A stretch of 45,175 bases of DNA from contig JAIDSL010000172.1 of assembly GCA_029061255.1 (NCBI GenBank), positions 1-45,175 of the forward strand. Reading direction: 5' to 3'. Source of the stretch: Muribaculaceae bacterium. Lineage in GTDB: Bacteria; Bacteroidota; Bacteroidia; Bacteroidales; Muribaculaceae. Under the pieces are notes generated by a model. The model was not told the DNA's origin. It saw only the letters and a list, made by a program, of their open reading frames with translations, and searched no databases. The translations under genes were made by a program, and so were the position numbers. Shown piece by piece: positions 16,368-25,330 of the stretch (its first letter is position 1; each line of letters starts with the position of its first letter).

Positions 16368-18730
16368 AAACACTGAAATACCAACAGGACGCAATCAGCG
16401 AACTTACCGATAAGACCATTAAGTTGCTTAACCTTGGAGGCACCAGACGTAAGATTGTTTTCGAGGCTCCAACAGGTGCCGGAAAAACCGTAATGACTTG
16501 TCAGACTCTTGCCAACATTGTTGATGAGCTACGCACACGCGGAGATAGTCGATACAAGGAGTGCGCCTTTATATGGTTTGCTCCACGTAAACTGCACCTC
16601 CAAAGCTATATGAGTCTCAAAGAGGCTTTCGGAGAAACTCGAAAACTTACCCCGGTCATGTTTGACGAACTCGACCAAAGCGAGGGTATTCAGCCGGGCG
16701 AGATATTGTTTGTTAACTGGGAGAGTGTCAATAAGGAGAAAAATATAATGGTGCGCGACAGCGAGAGCAGCGCATCGCTATATGAGATAACTCGCCACAC
16801 ACAAGAAGAAATGGGCTTACCCATTGTCGCAGTGATCGACGAGGAACACATGTTCTGGTCAAACACTGCCGACAAAACTAAGGCAGTGCTTGAGCGAATT
16901 AATCCCTCCGTTGAGCTTCGCATCTCGGCTACTCCCAAAACCGCCTTTCCTGACGAGCGCACAAAAGTATATCGTAAGGACGTTATAGCAGCCGAGATGA
17001 TTAAGAAAGAGGTGGTACTTAATCCTGAAATCGAAGTCAGCACCACCGAAAATGAAACCGCACTCAACGAACGACTAATAAAAATAGCAATTGAAAAGCG
17101 CAACCAAATCGCCGAGGCTTATAAAGCCACAGGTGTTGACATCAACCCGCTGCTTCTGATTCAACTTCCTAACGACAAGAAGGAGTCAATGACTACGGAA
17201 GATGAAAAGGTGGCGGAGCAGGTCAAGACATATCTAAAATATATGGAGGATATAACCATTGAGAATGGCAAACTCGCCGTATGGTTATCTAATGAAAAGG
17301 AAAACCTTGAAGGACTTGAGAAACCGACCAATCTCGTACAGGTGCTTCTGTTCAAGGAGGCTATCGCCCTCGGCTGGGACTGTCCGCGCGCCGCCGTTCT
17401 GCTTATCTTCCGTAAACTCCAAAGCGACCAATTCACCATTCAGACAGTTGGGCGAATACTCCGTATGCCGGAGCAAAAGCATTATCCCAACGAGTTGCTT
17501 AACGTCGGCTACGTATATACCGACATTGCCAAAGATAAGATTGACATCGTAACGGCTGATGCCGGTTACATCTTGAATGATACGCTAACAGCACATCGTC
17601 GCGCCAATCTTTGCAATGTTTCTTTGAAATCGGTATATTCCGAGCGACCGAACATTGAGCGTAACTATCTCGGTCCCGACTTTCGCAAAGTACTTTACGA
17701 CACCGCGACCGAGTTTTGGAAACTTGAACAGGGAGCCGGTTTATTCTCTATTGCAGAACTTGCCGCCATGCGTGGCGATGAAGACGAATACCAACCACTC
17801 CCCGAAACTGACGATTTAACTATAAATGAAAATCGTCGGCGTGTTAAGAACTCAATCCGTCTCGATGTAAAGACTATTAACATCGAAATTCCGAAAGACG
17901 TACACTTCCAAAATGAAGTGCAGACATTGACAGTGGAACGCGCGAAATTCGCCCGTACCTCTGGCGAAATTGACGGTGTTTTTCTCGCTTATATAGATGG
18001 CAAAGGTGGACAATTCGAGCGCAAGGGTCGAACTGATAAAATAGCAAGCTTTCTCACCGAGTTAATAGCTGACTTCTTCGGTATCTACGAAACCGATGCA
18101 AAGAAAGTAGTGCTCTATCACGAGAACCGACCAAAGTTTGACAGGCTACTTGATACAGCTCTCGAAAAATATGCCCGGAAACGTCAGATTGCAGCCGCAA
18201 AAGCAGCCGCCGATCGTGTCTATAAAGAACACAATTGGGAAGTACCAGAACAGTGCGTTTATGATGCCGAAACCAACCAAGTTGCTTTAGCTGAAAATAA
18301 TGCACTCATACCGTTTATTCAACTTAATTCCGCATCTACCCCTGAAAAGGAATTTATTAAATTCCTTGAAGACAACTCTCAGTATATTGACTGGTGGTAT
18401 AAGAACGGCGATAGCGGAAAAGCCAACTATGCCATAGAGTACCAGAAAGGGCAACGGGACGAAAAGGGATTGTTTTATGTTGACTTCGTTATACGTATGA
18501 AAAACGGACACATCTATCTTTTCGATACCAAGAGTGCGGGCAGCGATATGTTTGCAGCCGAGAAACATAATGCACTTCTTAAATACATCAAAACCAACAG
18601 CACAGAGCAGCAACCGCTTTTCGGTGGTGTGATTTTGCAGAAAGGTTCCAACTGGCTTTTCTCACCGCTACCTATTACGAACACCACTGACACGTTAAAC
18701 TGGGATAGTTTCTATCCGCAACAGGCGTAA
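16364..18730 (+). CDS. Type III-like restriction helicase-nuclease (Res)
   Basis: A 788-residue SF2 helicase with a C-terminal nuclease. Helicase motifs: Walker A APTGAGKT (35-42), motif II DEEH (159-162), motif III SAT (188-190) and motif VI QTVGRILRMPE. A PD-(D/E)xK nuclease follows near the C-terminus: YVDFVIRMKNG (Asp707) and LFDTKSAG (Asp721, Lys723). Type III Res subunits are usually longer (over 900 residues), so this is a compact form. It is translationally coupled to Mod, and in the type III paradigm the two form one complex that cuts unmodified DNA. Here three further genes follow without a break, suggesting an extended system. Confidence 0.9.
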   Translation: MKTLKYQQDAISELTDKTIKLLNLGGTRRKIVFEAPTGAGKTVMTCQTLANIVDELRTRGDSRYKECAFIWFAPRKLHLQSYMSLKEAFGETRKLTPVMFDELDQSEGIQPGEILFVNWESVNKEKNIMVRDSESSASLYEITRHTQEEMGLPIVAVIDEEHMFWSNTADKTKAVLERINPSVELRISATPKTAFPDERTKVYRKDVIAAEMIKKEVVLNPEIEVSTTENETALNERLIKIAIEKRNQIAEAYKATGVDINPLLLIQLPNDKKESMTTEDEKVAEQVKTYLKYMEDITIENGKLAVWLSNEKENLEGLEKPTNLVQVLLFKEAIALGWDCPRAAVLLIFRKLQSDQFTIQTVGRILRMPEQKHYPNELLNVGYVYTDIAKDKIDIVTADAGYILNDTLTAHRRANLCNVSLKSVYSERPNIERNYLGPDFRKVLYDTATEFWKLEQGAGLFSIAELAAMRGDEDEYQPLPETDDLTINENRRRVKNSIRLDVKTINIEIPKDVHFQNEVQTLTVERAKFARTSGEIDGVFLAYIDGKGGQFERKGRTDKIASFLTELIADFFGIYETDAKKVVLYHENRPKFDRLLDTALEKYARKRQIAAAKAAADRVYKEHNWEVPEQCVYDAETNQVALAENNALIPFIQLNSASTPEKEFIKFLEDNSQYIDWWYKNGDSGKANYAIEYQKGQRDEKGLFYVDFVIRMKNGHIYLFDTKSAGSDMFAAEKHNALLKYIKTNSTEQQPLFGGVILQKGSNWLFSPLPITNTTDTLNWDSFYPQQA

Positions 18731-18732
18731 TT

Positions 18733-18954
18733 ATGAGCAACAAAGGCATAGATCAAAAATTCGTTCACTACGGCATACGCCGCGATGACCTCTCTATGAT
18801 TGAGGCTATTTGTGCCGCCGAGGGTATTGACTTCGACTGGCTGAGCGAGGAAATCCTGAAAACCTACCACGCCAAAAAAGTTGACGTGATAGAGATGGAC
18901 GATGCGACTACGGAAGATATTATCCGGGCGGCAATTCAGAAAATTATACAATAA
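18733..18954 (+). CDS. Small protein of the R-M-like cassette
   Basis: 73 residues, two bases after the Res stop. It looks mostly helical (YGIRRDDLSMIEAICAAEG; DFDWLSEEILKTYHAKKVD; TEDIIRAAIQKII) with no catalytic motif. It resembles the short proteins annotated as DNA modification system-associated small protein in similar cassettes (from memory, not checked). Position between Res and the DndD-like ATPase suggests a structural or adaptor role, as for other small subunits of restriction assemblies. Function unknown. Confidence 0.8.
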   Translation: MSNKGIDQKFVHYGIRRDDLSMIEAICAAEGIDFDWLSEEILKTYHAKKVDVIEMDDATTEDIIRAAIQKIIQ

Positions 18955-18965
18955 ATTTCCTCGCT

Positions 18966-20966
18966 ATGCTTATTCAGAGAATCAAAGTCAGCAACTACAA
19001 GACATATCTTGACCTCGACCTCGATTTGACAGTTGACGAAGAACGCCCAATCATTCTTATCGGAGGTTCAAACGGCGGAGGTAAAACCACCTTGTTTGAG
19101 GCTATCAGCGGTGCACTATATGGACTCAAGATCGAGAACAAGGAGCATTTCATGGAACTTGTCAACCAAGGTGCTGTAGGCCAGATAAAACCTCAGATAG
19201 TTTTACAGATCACCTTTACAGGAAAGGTACTCGGTAGGGAACAGAAATACATTCTGAAGCGAACATATGCCCTCAACCCTGCCGGCCGACCACTCGAAAG
19301 TGTCAGTCTGAACATGAACGGCAATATGTTCATATACGGCACAATGACCGTAACCAAAGAGCGCATCAAGAACGAGCAGGAGGTCAACAAGATCATCAAG
19401 GCTAATCTTCCTCAGGAATTGAGCAAATATTTTCTATTTGATGCCATGCAGTCCAGCGAACTTCTCAAAAAGAATGTTTTCGCGCAGACCATCCGCGACA
19501 ACTTCGAAAATGTTCTTGGCTTCAAGAAATACCTGCAATTACGCCGTGCCGCAGAGAAATTGCAGCAAGAGTGGGCGCAACTTCGATTGCAAGCAGAACA
19601 GGAAGCCGCCGAGTATAACGAACTCGTCAGCCAAAAGGATAAACTTACAGCTGACCTTAACGCTTGCATTGCTGAACAGGATACACTCTACAAGTATCTG
19701 ACCTCGATGGAAGCCGAATATCAGAAAGCGAAGGAGGGTGAGCAGCAAAGTGCCGACCTCAATAAACGTATTGCCGATATTACAGCAAAAGTCGATAATA
19801 TTGTGCGCCGGGCCGCTTCTTACGCCGAGGACATCAAAGGCTTTATGGAAAACATCGAAATCAATGTTTTCTTACCTAAAATGGCTGCTAACCTTTCAGT
19901 TGAAATCAATAATATTCTTCGTATAAAGGAAGAGTTGCAACATTCCACTACCGGTGCTTATTCTTTAGAAACTCTTCGGGATGTTACCGCAAAGATTATA
20001 GACTACCTCAAAGAGCTGTCGCTTTGCTCGCCTGAAGTGGATGAGGAAAATATAGTTAAACATATCGTCGCAGTTCAAAATACAACGAATCGTCAAGACC
20101 CATTCGACTATCTCGACAATGCAGAGATAGCTGCACTGAAATCGCTTGTCAATCGTGGGACCAACAATCAGTTTGTAGCCCTCTATCGTCAGCGTCAAGA
20201 CCTCGAAGTGCTTCTTGCCACTATCGAGGAACTGCGTACAGAGAAGAATAATCTCGAACAGACCCGTGCCGGAGGTAATGAGTTTATCATCTCCAACTAC
20301 GAAGAAAGTCAGCGTAAACTCGACAAAGCAAAAATTACTGAGAGTCAACTTAAACAGGAAATCAAAAAACTCGATAACCGCATACACCGTTACGATGTCC
20401 AGATTCAGCAAGAGCCGGATTTGAAATATGATACTCTCGTAAAACTCAAACCGTTCTTCGAAAAAGTCGCAGACAGCCTCCTGAAAAAGAAGAAAGCTCA
20501 GATTGAGAGCGAGATGCAACAGCAACTCAACCGCTTGCTTGTATCCTATAAGGGACATATAGGACGCGTTGAGTTGAGTGACAGTATGGAAAATTTCAAT
20601 ATAAAGATTTTCCATACAAAAGGAAACCAAATATCACTCAATCAGCTTAACGCTGCCTCTAAGCAGATATTTATTCAAGTACTTCTTAAAGTGCTTCGCA
20701 ACCTCGGCGACTATAATCCGCCTGTTATGATTGATACAGTAATGGGGGTACTCGATAATGAAAGCCGCGAGATGCTGTTTGAGGAATACTTTCCTAACCT
20801 TGCAGAGCAAACAATCTTGTTATGCACCACTTCTGAGGTACGTCCCGATAGTGATTATAAAAAACTCGAAGCCTTCATCTCCAAGACCTATACGCTCAAT
20901 CGAGACGTGGAAAAACAAAAAACTACCGTCTGCGACGGCTATTTTGGAATCGAATTAAATCAGTAA
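18966..20966 (+). CDS. DndD/Rad50-like SMC-type ATPase
   Basis: 666 residues with split ATPase heads and a central coiled coil. Walker A is GSNGGGKT (34-41). The DndD-like FLFDAMQSSELLKKN follows near residue 160. The coiled coil runs about 190-520 (rich in E, K, Q, L heptads). The signature-like LNAASKQ is at 561-567, and Walker B is MIDTVMGVLD with Asp590 and Thr591 in the place where many ABC ATPases have Glu, as also seen in DndD. DndD takes part in phosphorothioate systems, but no DndB or DndC cysteine-desulfurase partner is present here, so this ATPase probably serves the methylation-based cassette in DNA sensing. It starts 11 bases after the small gene. Confidence 0.88.
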   Translation: MLIQRIKVSNYKTYLDLDLDLTVDEERPIILIGGSNGGGKTTLFEAISGALYGLKIENKEHFMELVNQGAVGQIKPQIVLQITFTGKVLGREQKYILKRTYALNPAGRPLESVSLNMNGNMFIYGTMTVTKERIKNEQEVNKIIKANLPQELSKYFLFDAMQSSELLKKNVFAQTIRDNFENVLGFKKYLQLRRAAEKLQQEWAQLRLQAEQEAAEYNELVSQKDKLTADLNACIAEQDTLYKYLTSMEAEYQKAKEGEQQSADLNKRIADITAKVDNIVRRAASYAEDIKGFMENIEINVFLPKMAANLSVEINNILRIKEELQHSTTGAYSLETLRDVTAKIIDYLKELSLCSPEVDEENIVKHIVAVQNTTNRQDPFDYLDNAEIAALKSLVNRGTNNQFVALYRQRQDLEVLLATIEELRTEKNNLEQTRAGGNEFIISNYEESQRKLDKAKITESQLKQEIKKLDNRIHRYDVQIQQEPDLKYDTLVKLKPFFEKVADSLLKKKKAQIESEMQQQLNRLLVSYKGHIGRVELSDSMENFNIKIFHTKGNQISLNQLNAASKQIFIQVLLKVLRNLGDYNPPVMIDTVMGVLDNESREMLFEEYFPNLAEQTILLCTTSEVRPDSDYKKLEAFISKTYTLNRDVEKQKTTVCDGYFGIELNQ

Positions 20967-20970
20967 CGTC

Positions 20971-22554
20971 ATGCCACTACAATTTGGAGATATTTACGTC
21001 CCTGAAAACTTCAATGCGGAGTTTGCACCGCTCAAAGATAAGATTGAATCGCTTATCAATCTTTCACGCTCTGCCGGCAATGAGCGTCGCTATGCTATTC
21101 CGAACAATAAGCTGATGCGTATTTGTTTGCTCGTGGGTCTTTCTTCGCCAGGCAAACGTGATGAAGCGATTGTTGAAACGATGAAACTACAAACCGGTAA
21201 CCGGTTTGTGCCGAGCTTCTTTACACATCAGGAATTATCGCCGTTATATTCGGCTCTAATCAAATTACGCTATCACGATTCTTCGCTTGACCTGTCGAAC
21301 AATCGTGTCCTCTCCCGAATAATCGGTGCTGAAATGTATCGCGGACGCGATTTATTACTGACTGACAACAATCTCGAAAACTATCTCTTTTCGCAAGGTG
21401 GAGGCAGAGCTGCTCTCACAAAAGATATACCTGCTCTCAATTTGCTTATCGGCAACTATGGCGATGCAGAGATGGAAGCCACACTTGACATCAATAGCCG
21501 TGCCATAACCAATGCTCAAATCATAATTGCCGGAGCAACCGGCTCCGGTAAAACTAATCTTCTTGCCGTTCTGATGCAGCAGATTCGCGCTCTTTCCTCC
21601 GAAAGTGCATATCCGGTCAACTTCCTCCTATTTGACTACAAAGGTGAGTTCAGCGACATTCAGAATAATCACTGGCTCTCTAACTTCGATGTTGACCGTT
21701 CCTGCATACTCGACCCGATAGAACGACCGCTACCGTTCACTCCGTTTAAGGACTTTACCAACCGTACGATAAACGAGATAAATCTTTATTCGACCGAAAT
21801 GGCTTCGGCTCTCGCTTCGCTTGACCGCCTTTCGCCAAGCTCAAATATGAGCAACCGACTTAGCGAGGCTATCGTGGAATGTTATAAGCGAACAAATGGT
21901 ACACCTATCACTTTCACGGATATGCTCAAAGAGTATCAGTCGAAAATGAAAGATCCCGACAAGGACGATTCTATCTCGTCTATTTTGAAACAACTCGACC
22001 GTGCAAATATATTTGATACGGAAGACAAGGCAGACCTTGTAGGCGACAGCTTCATTGTTAAGATGGACGGATATCCCAAGGACGGTCCGATTGCAAAAGC
22101 AATCGTGTATTTCCTTATGTCGAAACTCTACAACATCTATGAGCAGCTTGACAAGCAAGCAGTCAATGACGATGTTGTACAGATACGCCACTTCTCAATA
22201 ATCGACGAGGCTCACTATATGTTGAGCTTCGACAATCGCCCGCTCCGCAATTTAATTGCGGTCGGACGCAATAAGGGATTGTCAATCATTCTCGCTACGC
22301 AGAATATGGCAGACTTCAAAAACAAGAGCTTCGACTTCTACGCAAATGCGCAGTATCCCTTGATTATGAAACAGCAGACAATCGACGATAAGGTTATCAA
22401 AGACCTTTTCGGTGTGAGTGGTCAAGAACTCCATGACATCCGCACTGCCATTGCCGGATTGCAAAAAGGCGAGTTAATCATAAAAGACCAAATGGCTTTT
22501 GCTCTCGGCATGGGAAACAAGTACAAGAAAATCAACGTATCACACCTCATATAA
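20971..22554 (+). CDS. HerA/FtsK-like ATPase, last gene of the R-M-like cassette
   Basis: 527 residues. The C-terminal two-thirds is a HerA/DUF87-type motor: Walker A AGATGSGKT (187-195), DYKGEFSD, Walker B FSIIDEAH (Asp412, Glu413), the sensor-like ILATQNMADF and a C-terminal arginine-finger region. The first 180 residues are a separate domain; LINLSRSAG and NKLMRICLLVGLS recall the DndE fold pattern, but this is weak. HerA-type hexamers translocate DNA, often with a nuclease. It starts four bases after the DndD-like gene and is followed by a strong terminator, so it closes the operon. Confidence 0.86.
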   Translation: MPLQFGDIYVPENFNAEFAPLKDKIESLINLSRSAGNERRYAIPNNKLMRICLLVGLSSPGKRDEAIVETMKLQTGNRFVPSFFTHQELSPLYSALIKLRYHDSSLDLSNNRVLSRIIGAEMYRGRDLLLTDNNLENYLFSQGGGRAALTKDIPALNLLIGNYGDAEMEATLDINSRAITNAQIIIAGATGSGKTNLLAVLMQQIRALSSESAYPVNFLLFDYKGEFSDIQNNHWLSNFDVDRSCILDPIERPLPFTPFKDFTNRTINEINLYSTEMASALASLDRLSPSSNMSNRLSEAIVECYKRTNGTPITFTDMLKEYQSKMKDPDKDDSISSILKQLDRANIFDTEDKADLVGDSFIVKMDGYPKDGPIAKAIVYFLMSKLYNIYEQLDKQAVNDDVVQIRHFSIIDEAHYMLSFDNRPLRNLIAVGRNKGLSIILATQNMADFKNKSFDFYANAQYPLIMKQQTIDDKVIKDLFGVSGQELHDIRTAIAGLQKGELIIKDQMAFALGMGNKYKKINVSHLI

Positions 22555-22601
22555 TAAGTAATCTCTTAGTATCATTCTCCTAGACAATAATATCCTCAAT
22601 A

Positions 22602-22629
22602 AAGCAAGCCGCAATCGGCTTGCTTTTCT
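22602..22629 (+). terminator. Rho-independent terminator of the R-M-like cassette
   Basis: A perfect 10-base stem AAGCAAGCCG / CGGCTTGCTT with loop CAAT, then TTCTAT, 47 bases after the HerA-like stop. It defines the 3' end of the five-gene operon. Confidence 0.88.
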
Positions 22630-22687
22630 ATAGACGTTCATCTTGATATACTGCTATTCTATCCCAATTCAAAAAATCTTCTCATCC

Positions 22688-22718
22688 TTTGAAATCTCCA
22701 AAGTTTTTCTTAACTTTG
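22688..22718 (+). promoter_or_regulatory. Promoter of the GIY-YIG gene
   Basis: TTTG, exactly 19 bases, TAACTTTG: a full match to the Bacteroidota consensus. The expected start is about 22724, 37 bases before the gene. Confidence 0.8.
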
Positions 22719-22760
22719 TGGAGCAGAAGCATTATTATGATTTAATAAAAAACATAGCAT

Positions 22761-23648
22761 ATGGCTAAAGGAAGCGTCATCACAACCCATCTTGTCGATG
22801 GTGATCCTCAGGGAATCCGAAGGGTATTCATCAAGAATAAGACATGCGAGATGTATATAATTCCTCGTACTCTTCTTTCTGATGCAAAGACAATCAAATC
22901 CATAAATCTGAAACAACCAGCTCTTTATATACTTCTCGAAAACCTTAATTCTCGAATGGATGAACTTCCCAAAGCATACATTGGACATGCAGAAGACGTA
23001 GGTGTTAGAATCGATCAACATTTAAGTGACAGCAATAAGGATTTCTTCCAGATTGTCCTGGTGTTCGTATCAGCCGACCATTCTATCAACAAGGCCGATG
23101 TCCAATATCTTGAATACTTCGCTATCAAGGCTGCCAAAGAGGCGGCTCGCTATGATACTTCACCTAATTCCCAAAACGGAACACTTCCCCACTTATCTCC
23201 TGATCAGGAAGATGTAATAGATGAATTTCGGGAATTTGTATGGTTATTGACATCCTTTGCCGGTTGTCGAATATTCCAATCGTCTCCTTCAAATAAAATA
23301 CAAAAATCCCAGCAAAACCCTATTATCTTTTATCTAAAATATGCAGGGATTACAGCAAAAGCTGTATATGGGAATGAGGAAATGGTTATTCTAAAAGGTA
23401 GTGAAATACGCAAAGATACTGTAAAGTCAGCAGATCCAGATAAACGGAAAAAATATTTAGACGATAAAGTAATCCCTTTCAGTAACGAAATTAACGGTAA
23501 ATATATCTTATCCAAAGACATCACCGTAACCTCTCCAAGCACAGCGGCATGGTTAGTATCAGGAACCGGTCTCAACGGTTGGAATTTCTGGAAAGACTCT
23601 GAAGGGAAAACCCTTGATGAAGTATACAGAAAGAGTGACAGCCAATGA
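22761..23648 (+). CDS. GIY-YIG nuclease-like protein with C-terminal DUF4357
   Basis: 295 residues. The N-terminal half has the GIY-YIG pattern in a relaxed form (ALYILLENL, then AYIGHAEDVGVRIDQH, with Tyr, Gly and Arg in the usual places, and LEYFAIKAA carrying the late Glu). The C-terminus is a DUF4357-like domain (TSPSTAAWLVSGTGLNGWNFWKDSEGKTLDEV). This fusion is frequent near restriction and mobile loci. A single-gene unit with its own consensus promoter. Whether it cuts DNA cannot be said; the exact GIY tripeptide is replaced by LYI. Confidence 0.82.
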   Translation: MAKGSVITTHLVDGDPQGIRRVFIKNKTCEMYIIPRTLLSDAKTIKSINLKQPALYILLENLNSRMDELPKAYIGHAEDVGVRIDQHLSDSNKDFFQIVLVFVSADHSINKADVQYLEYFAIKAAKEAARYDTSPNSQNGTLPHLSPDQEDVIDEFREFVWLLTSFAGCRIFQSSPSNKIQKSQQNPIIFYLKYAGITAKAVYGNEEMVILKGSEIRKDTVKSADPDKRKKYLDDKVIPFSNEINGKYILSKDITVTSPSTAAWLVSGTGLNGWNFWKDSEGKTLDEVYRKSDSQ

Positions 23649-23764
23649 TTATTATCTGCATAGAGATTATATCAACCGAGCAAAAATATTTGCTTCGAAG
23701 ATTATGAATATCTTGCAACAAGCTACAAAAATTGGTCTTAGCCATATTCTAATACCTCATACAA

Positions 23765-24013
23765 ATGTCATCATTAAGCGAACTATATATCACAATGGAG
23801 AGTCTGATTAAGCTTAATCACCCTATTGATAAACGGCTTAAACAGGAAGAAGCCAAACTTGAAGAGGACCTCATCCGCACCGAAATCCTCCCGACTTTCA
23901 CAGAGAAGATTGAATCGACTCTAGCTCAGGCTCAGCATTAGCTTATATTAGTCGTTGACTATGTACCAGGAGCTCCTCTTAAAATAAACTTAAAAACTGA
24001 GATTAATGGATAA
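23765..24013 (+). pseudogene. Small gene interrupted by an in-frame amber stop
   Basis: Reads from ATG at 23765 as a 58-residue helical protein (start MSSLSELYITMESL; HPIDKRLKQEEAKLEEDL; ILPTFTEKIESTLAQAQH), then TAG at 23939, then in the same frame LILVVDYVPGAPLKINLKTEING and TAA at 24011. The continuity of sense across TAG (a charged helix leading into a hydrophobic strand) suggests a Gln, Glu or Lys codon changed to TAG. I remember similar N-terminal segments in Bacteroidales proteins but cannot name the family. The end overlaps the start of the next gene by eight bases. Confidence 0.6.
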
Positions 24014-24776
24014 AATTTTGCCAAGCTATAAAACCGATATGGAAAAGAAAGTTCGCAACGCCCTTGATAATAAATATCAGGGAAGGGATGCAACATATTA
24101 TCTACAAAACTGGTTTGAAGAGTATGATAATTTTGGGAATGGAAACTTCTGCCTTTGCTATATTGATAATAATAGAGAAACCCTCGATTTAGATGCAACC
24201 ATTCATAGTATGGACGGAGAATTGCTTCTAAAGGTAGCTATTGACTTAGGGGTAGAAACTCCCCACTATATACCTTCTATTCCCATATTCCGAAATGAAC
24301 TAAAAACAAGTTATGAATTTGCTTCACGTACATTTGAAAAGGCATTTCGAGAAGTTGAATCTGACCCTGATACTGCTTGTGGACTCGCAGTAGCAGCTTT
24401 AGAATCTATTATTAAAGAAATTTTATTGGATAATAGGATAAGTATTAAAAGTAGAGATAAAGGAGATATCCATAAATTAATGGACGACATCCTAAGAGCG
24501 TATTCTATATTGCCAAATGGTCTCATCTTCAGTGAAATCCGCACCTTAGTGAGTGGATTGCAAAAATGTGCCACAGCATTGGGCGATATCCGAGGAGACA
24601 AATCATCTTTGCATGGACATAAAACAGGCGATATTATTATATCAGATGCAGCAAGTGCTTATTTTGTTGTAAATGCAATTACTACTATAGGATTATATTT
24701 GATTCAAGTTTATAAAAAGCAGTATCCTTCAGTTATTTATTATAATGAGCTATCATCTGAAGATTTGCCTTTTTGA
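24006..24776 (+). CDS. Abortive infection family protein with Abi_C-like domain
   Basis: 256 residues, AT-rich. The C-terminal half (about 120-245) fits the Abi_C pattern: AVAALESIIKEIL, DIHKLMDDILRAYSI, then SGLQKCATALGDIRGDKSSLHG and the helix SAYFVVNAITTIGLYLIQVY. The N-terminal half is not recognised. Proteins with this domain are linked to abortive phage resistance, with mechanism mostly unknown. The start at 24006 lies inside the end of the broken gene upstream, which may have been its operon partner. Appears intact. Confidence 0.78.
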   Translation: MDKILPSYKTDMEKKVRNALDNKYQGRDATYYLQNWFEEYDNFGNGNFCLCYIDNNRETLDLDATIHSMDGELLLKVAIDLGVETPHYIPSIPIFRNELKTSYEFASRTFEKAFREVESDPDTACGLAVAALESIIKEILLDNRISIKSRDKGDIHKLMDDILRAYSILPNGLIFSEIRTLVSGLQKCATALGDIRGDKSSLHGHKTGDIIISDAASAYFVVNAITTIGLYLIQVYKKQYPSVIYYNELSSEDLPF

Positions 24777-24942
24777 ACTGCAAAGTTAAAATGCAGACAG
24801 ATGAAAGAAGGAAAAATTACTTTATTCTCCATTCAAAAGAAGATGTCGACAGGCTTATGAAGGAGTACTCATAATATAGAATTAAAAGGTTTTTTATCCG
24901 TAAAATACCATTCAGAAATTTTTTTAACTAAACATAGTATAT
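24777..24942. other. Gap with a short possible relic
   Basis: A 28-codon frame from 24791 (MQTDERRKNYFILHSKEDVD...) ends at a stop near 24877. It is too short to identify and may be a relic. The rest is AT-rich and may hold regulatory sequence. Confidence 0.35.
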
Positions 24943-25323
24943 ATGGATTCTTCCAATATCACATATAATACCTTTAAAGACTACCTTGACCATCTTATGG
25001 CCGGAAAGGAAACGGCTTGCGTAGAATTCAAATATGGTAAGGGTGGATTTCCTCATAAGGAATTCTAGCCTACCTATTCCTCGTTCGCCAATACGGATGG
25101 AGGAGTCATAATTATTGGTGTCAAGGAGAAGCACGGTAATTTCTATCCGGAAGGTCTTTCTGCAGATACCGTAAGCCAATACGAAAAGATATTCTGGGAC
25201 AGTGTTAATGACCCGAATCAGGTCAGCCGGAAACTTATGACCAATAAAGATGTCATAAAGGATGAATATAATGGAAATCATTCTCTACTATATCTATTTA
25301 ACCTCTATCGTAACAAGCTATAG
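24943..25323 (+). pseudogene. AlbA_2/Schlafen-like ATP-binding protein fragment with amber stop
   Basis: From ATG at 24943 the frame reads as an AlbA_2 domain (ETACVEFKYGKGGFPHKEF), then TAG at 25066, then PTYSSFANTDGGVIIIGVKE and GNFYPEGLSADTVSQYEKIFW up to TAG at 25321. In relatives a Trp follows EF (EFWxTYSSFANT), so TGG to TAG is the likely lesion. The frame also ends far short of a full AlbA_2 regulator or nuclease (usually over 400 residues), so the gene is both mutated and truncated. Confidence 0.8.
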
Positions 25324-25330
25324 AAAAAAT

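Noticed and set aside
18966..20966. A phosphorothioate (Dnd) modification system
   Set aside because: A DndD-like ATPase alone is not enough; no DndA/B/C-type sulfur-transfer gene is present and a methyltransferase leads the operon.
23939..25068. Amber (TAG) recoding in this region
   Set aside because: Only two TAG cases, both in otherwise truncated genes, while intact neighbours use TAG rarely or not at all internally; simple nonsense mutation is more likely.
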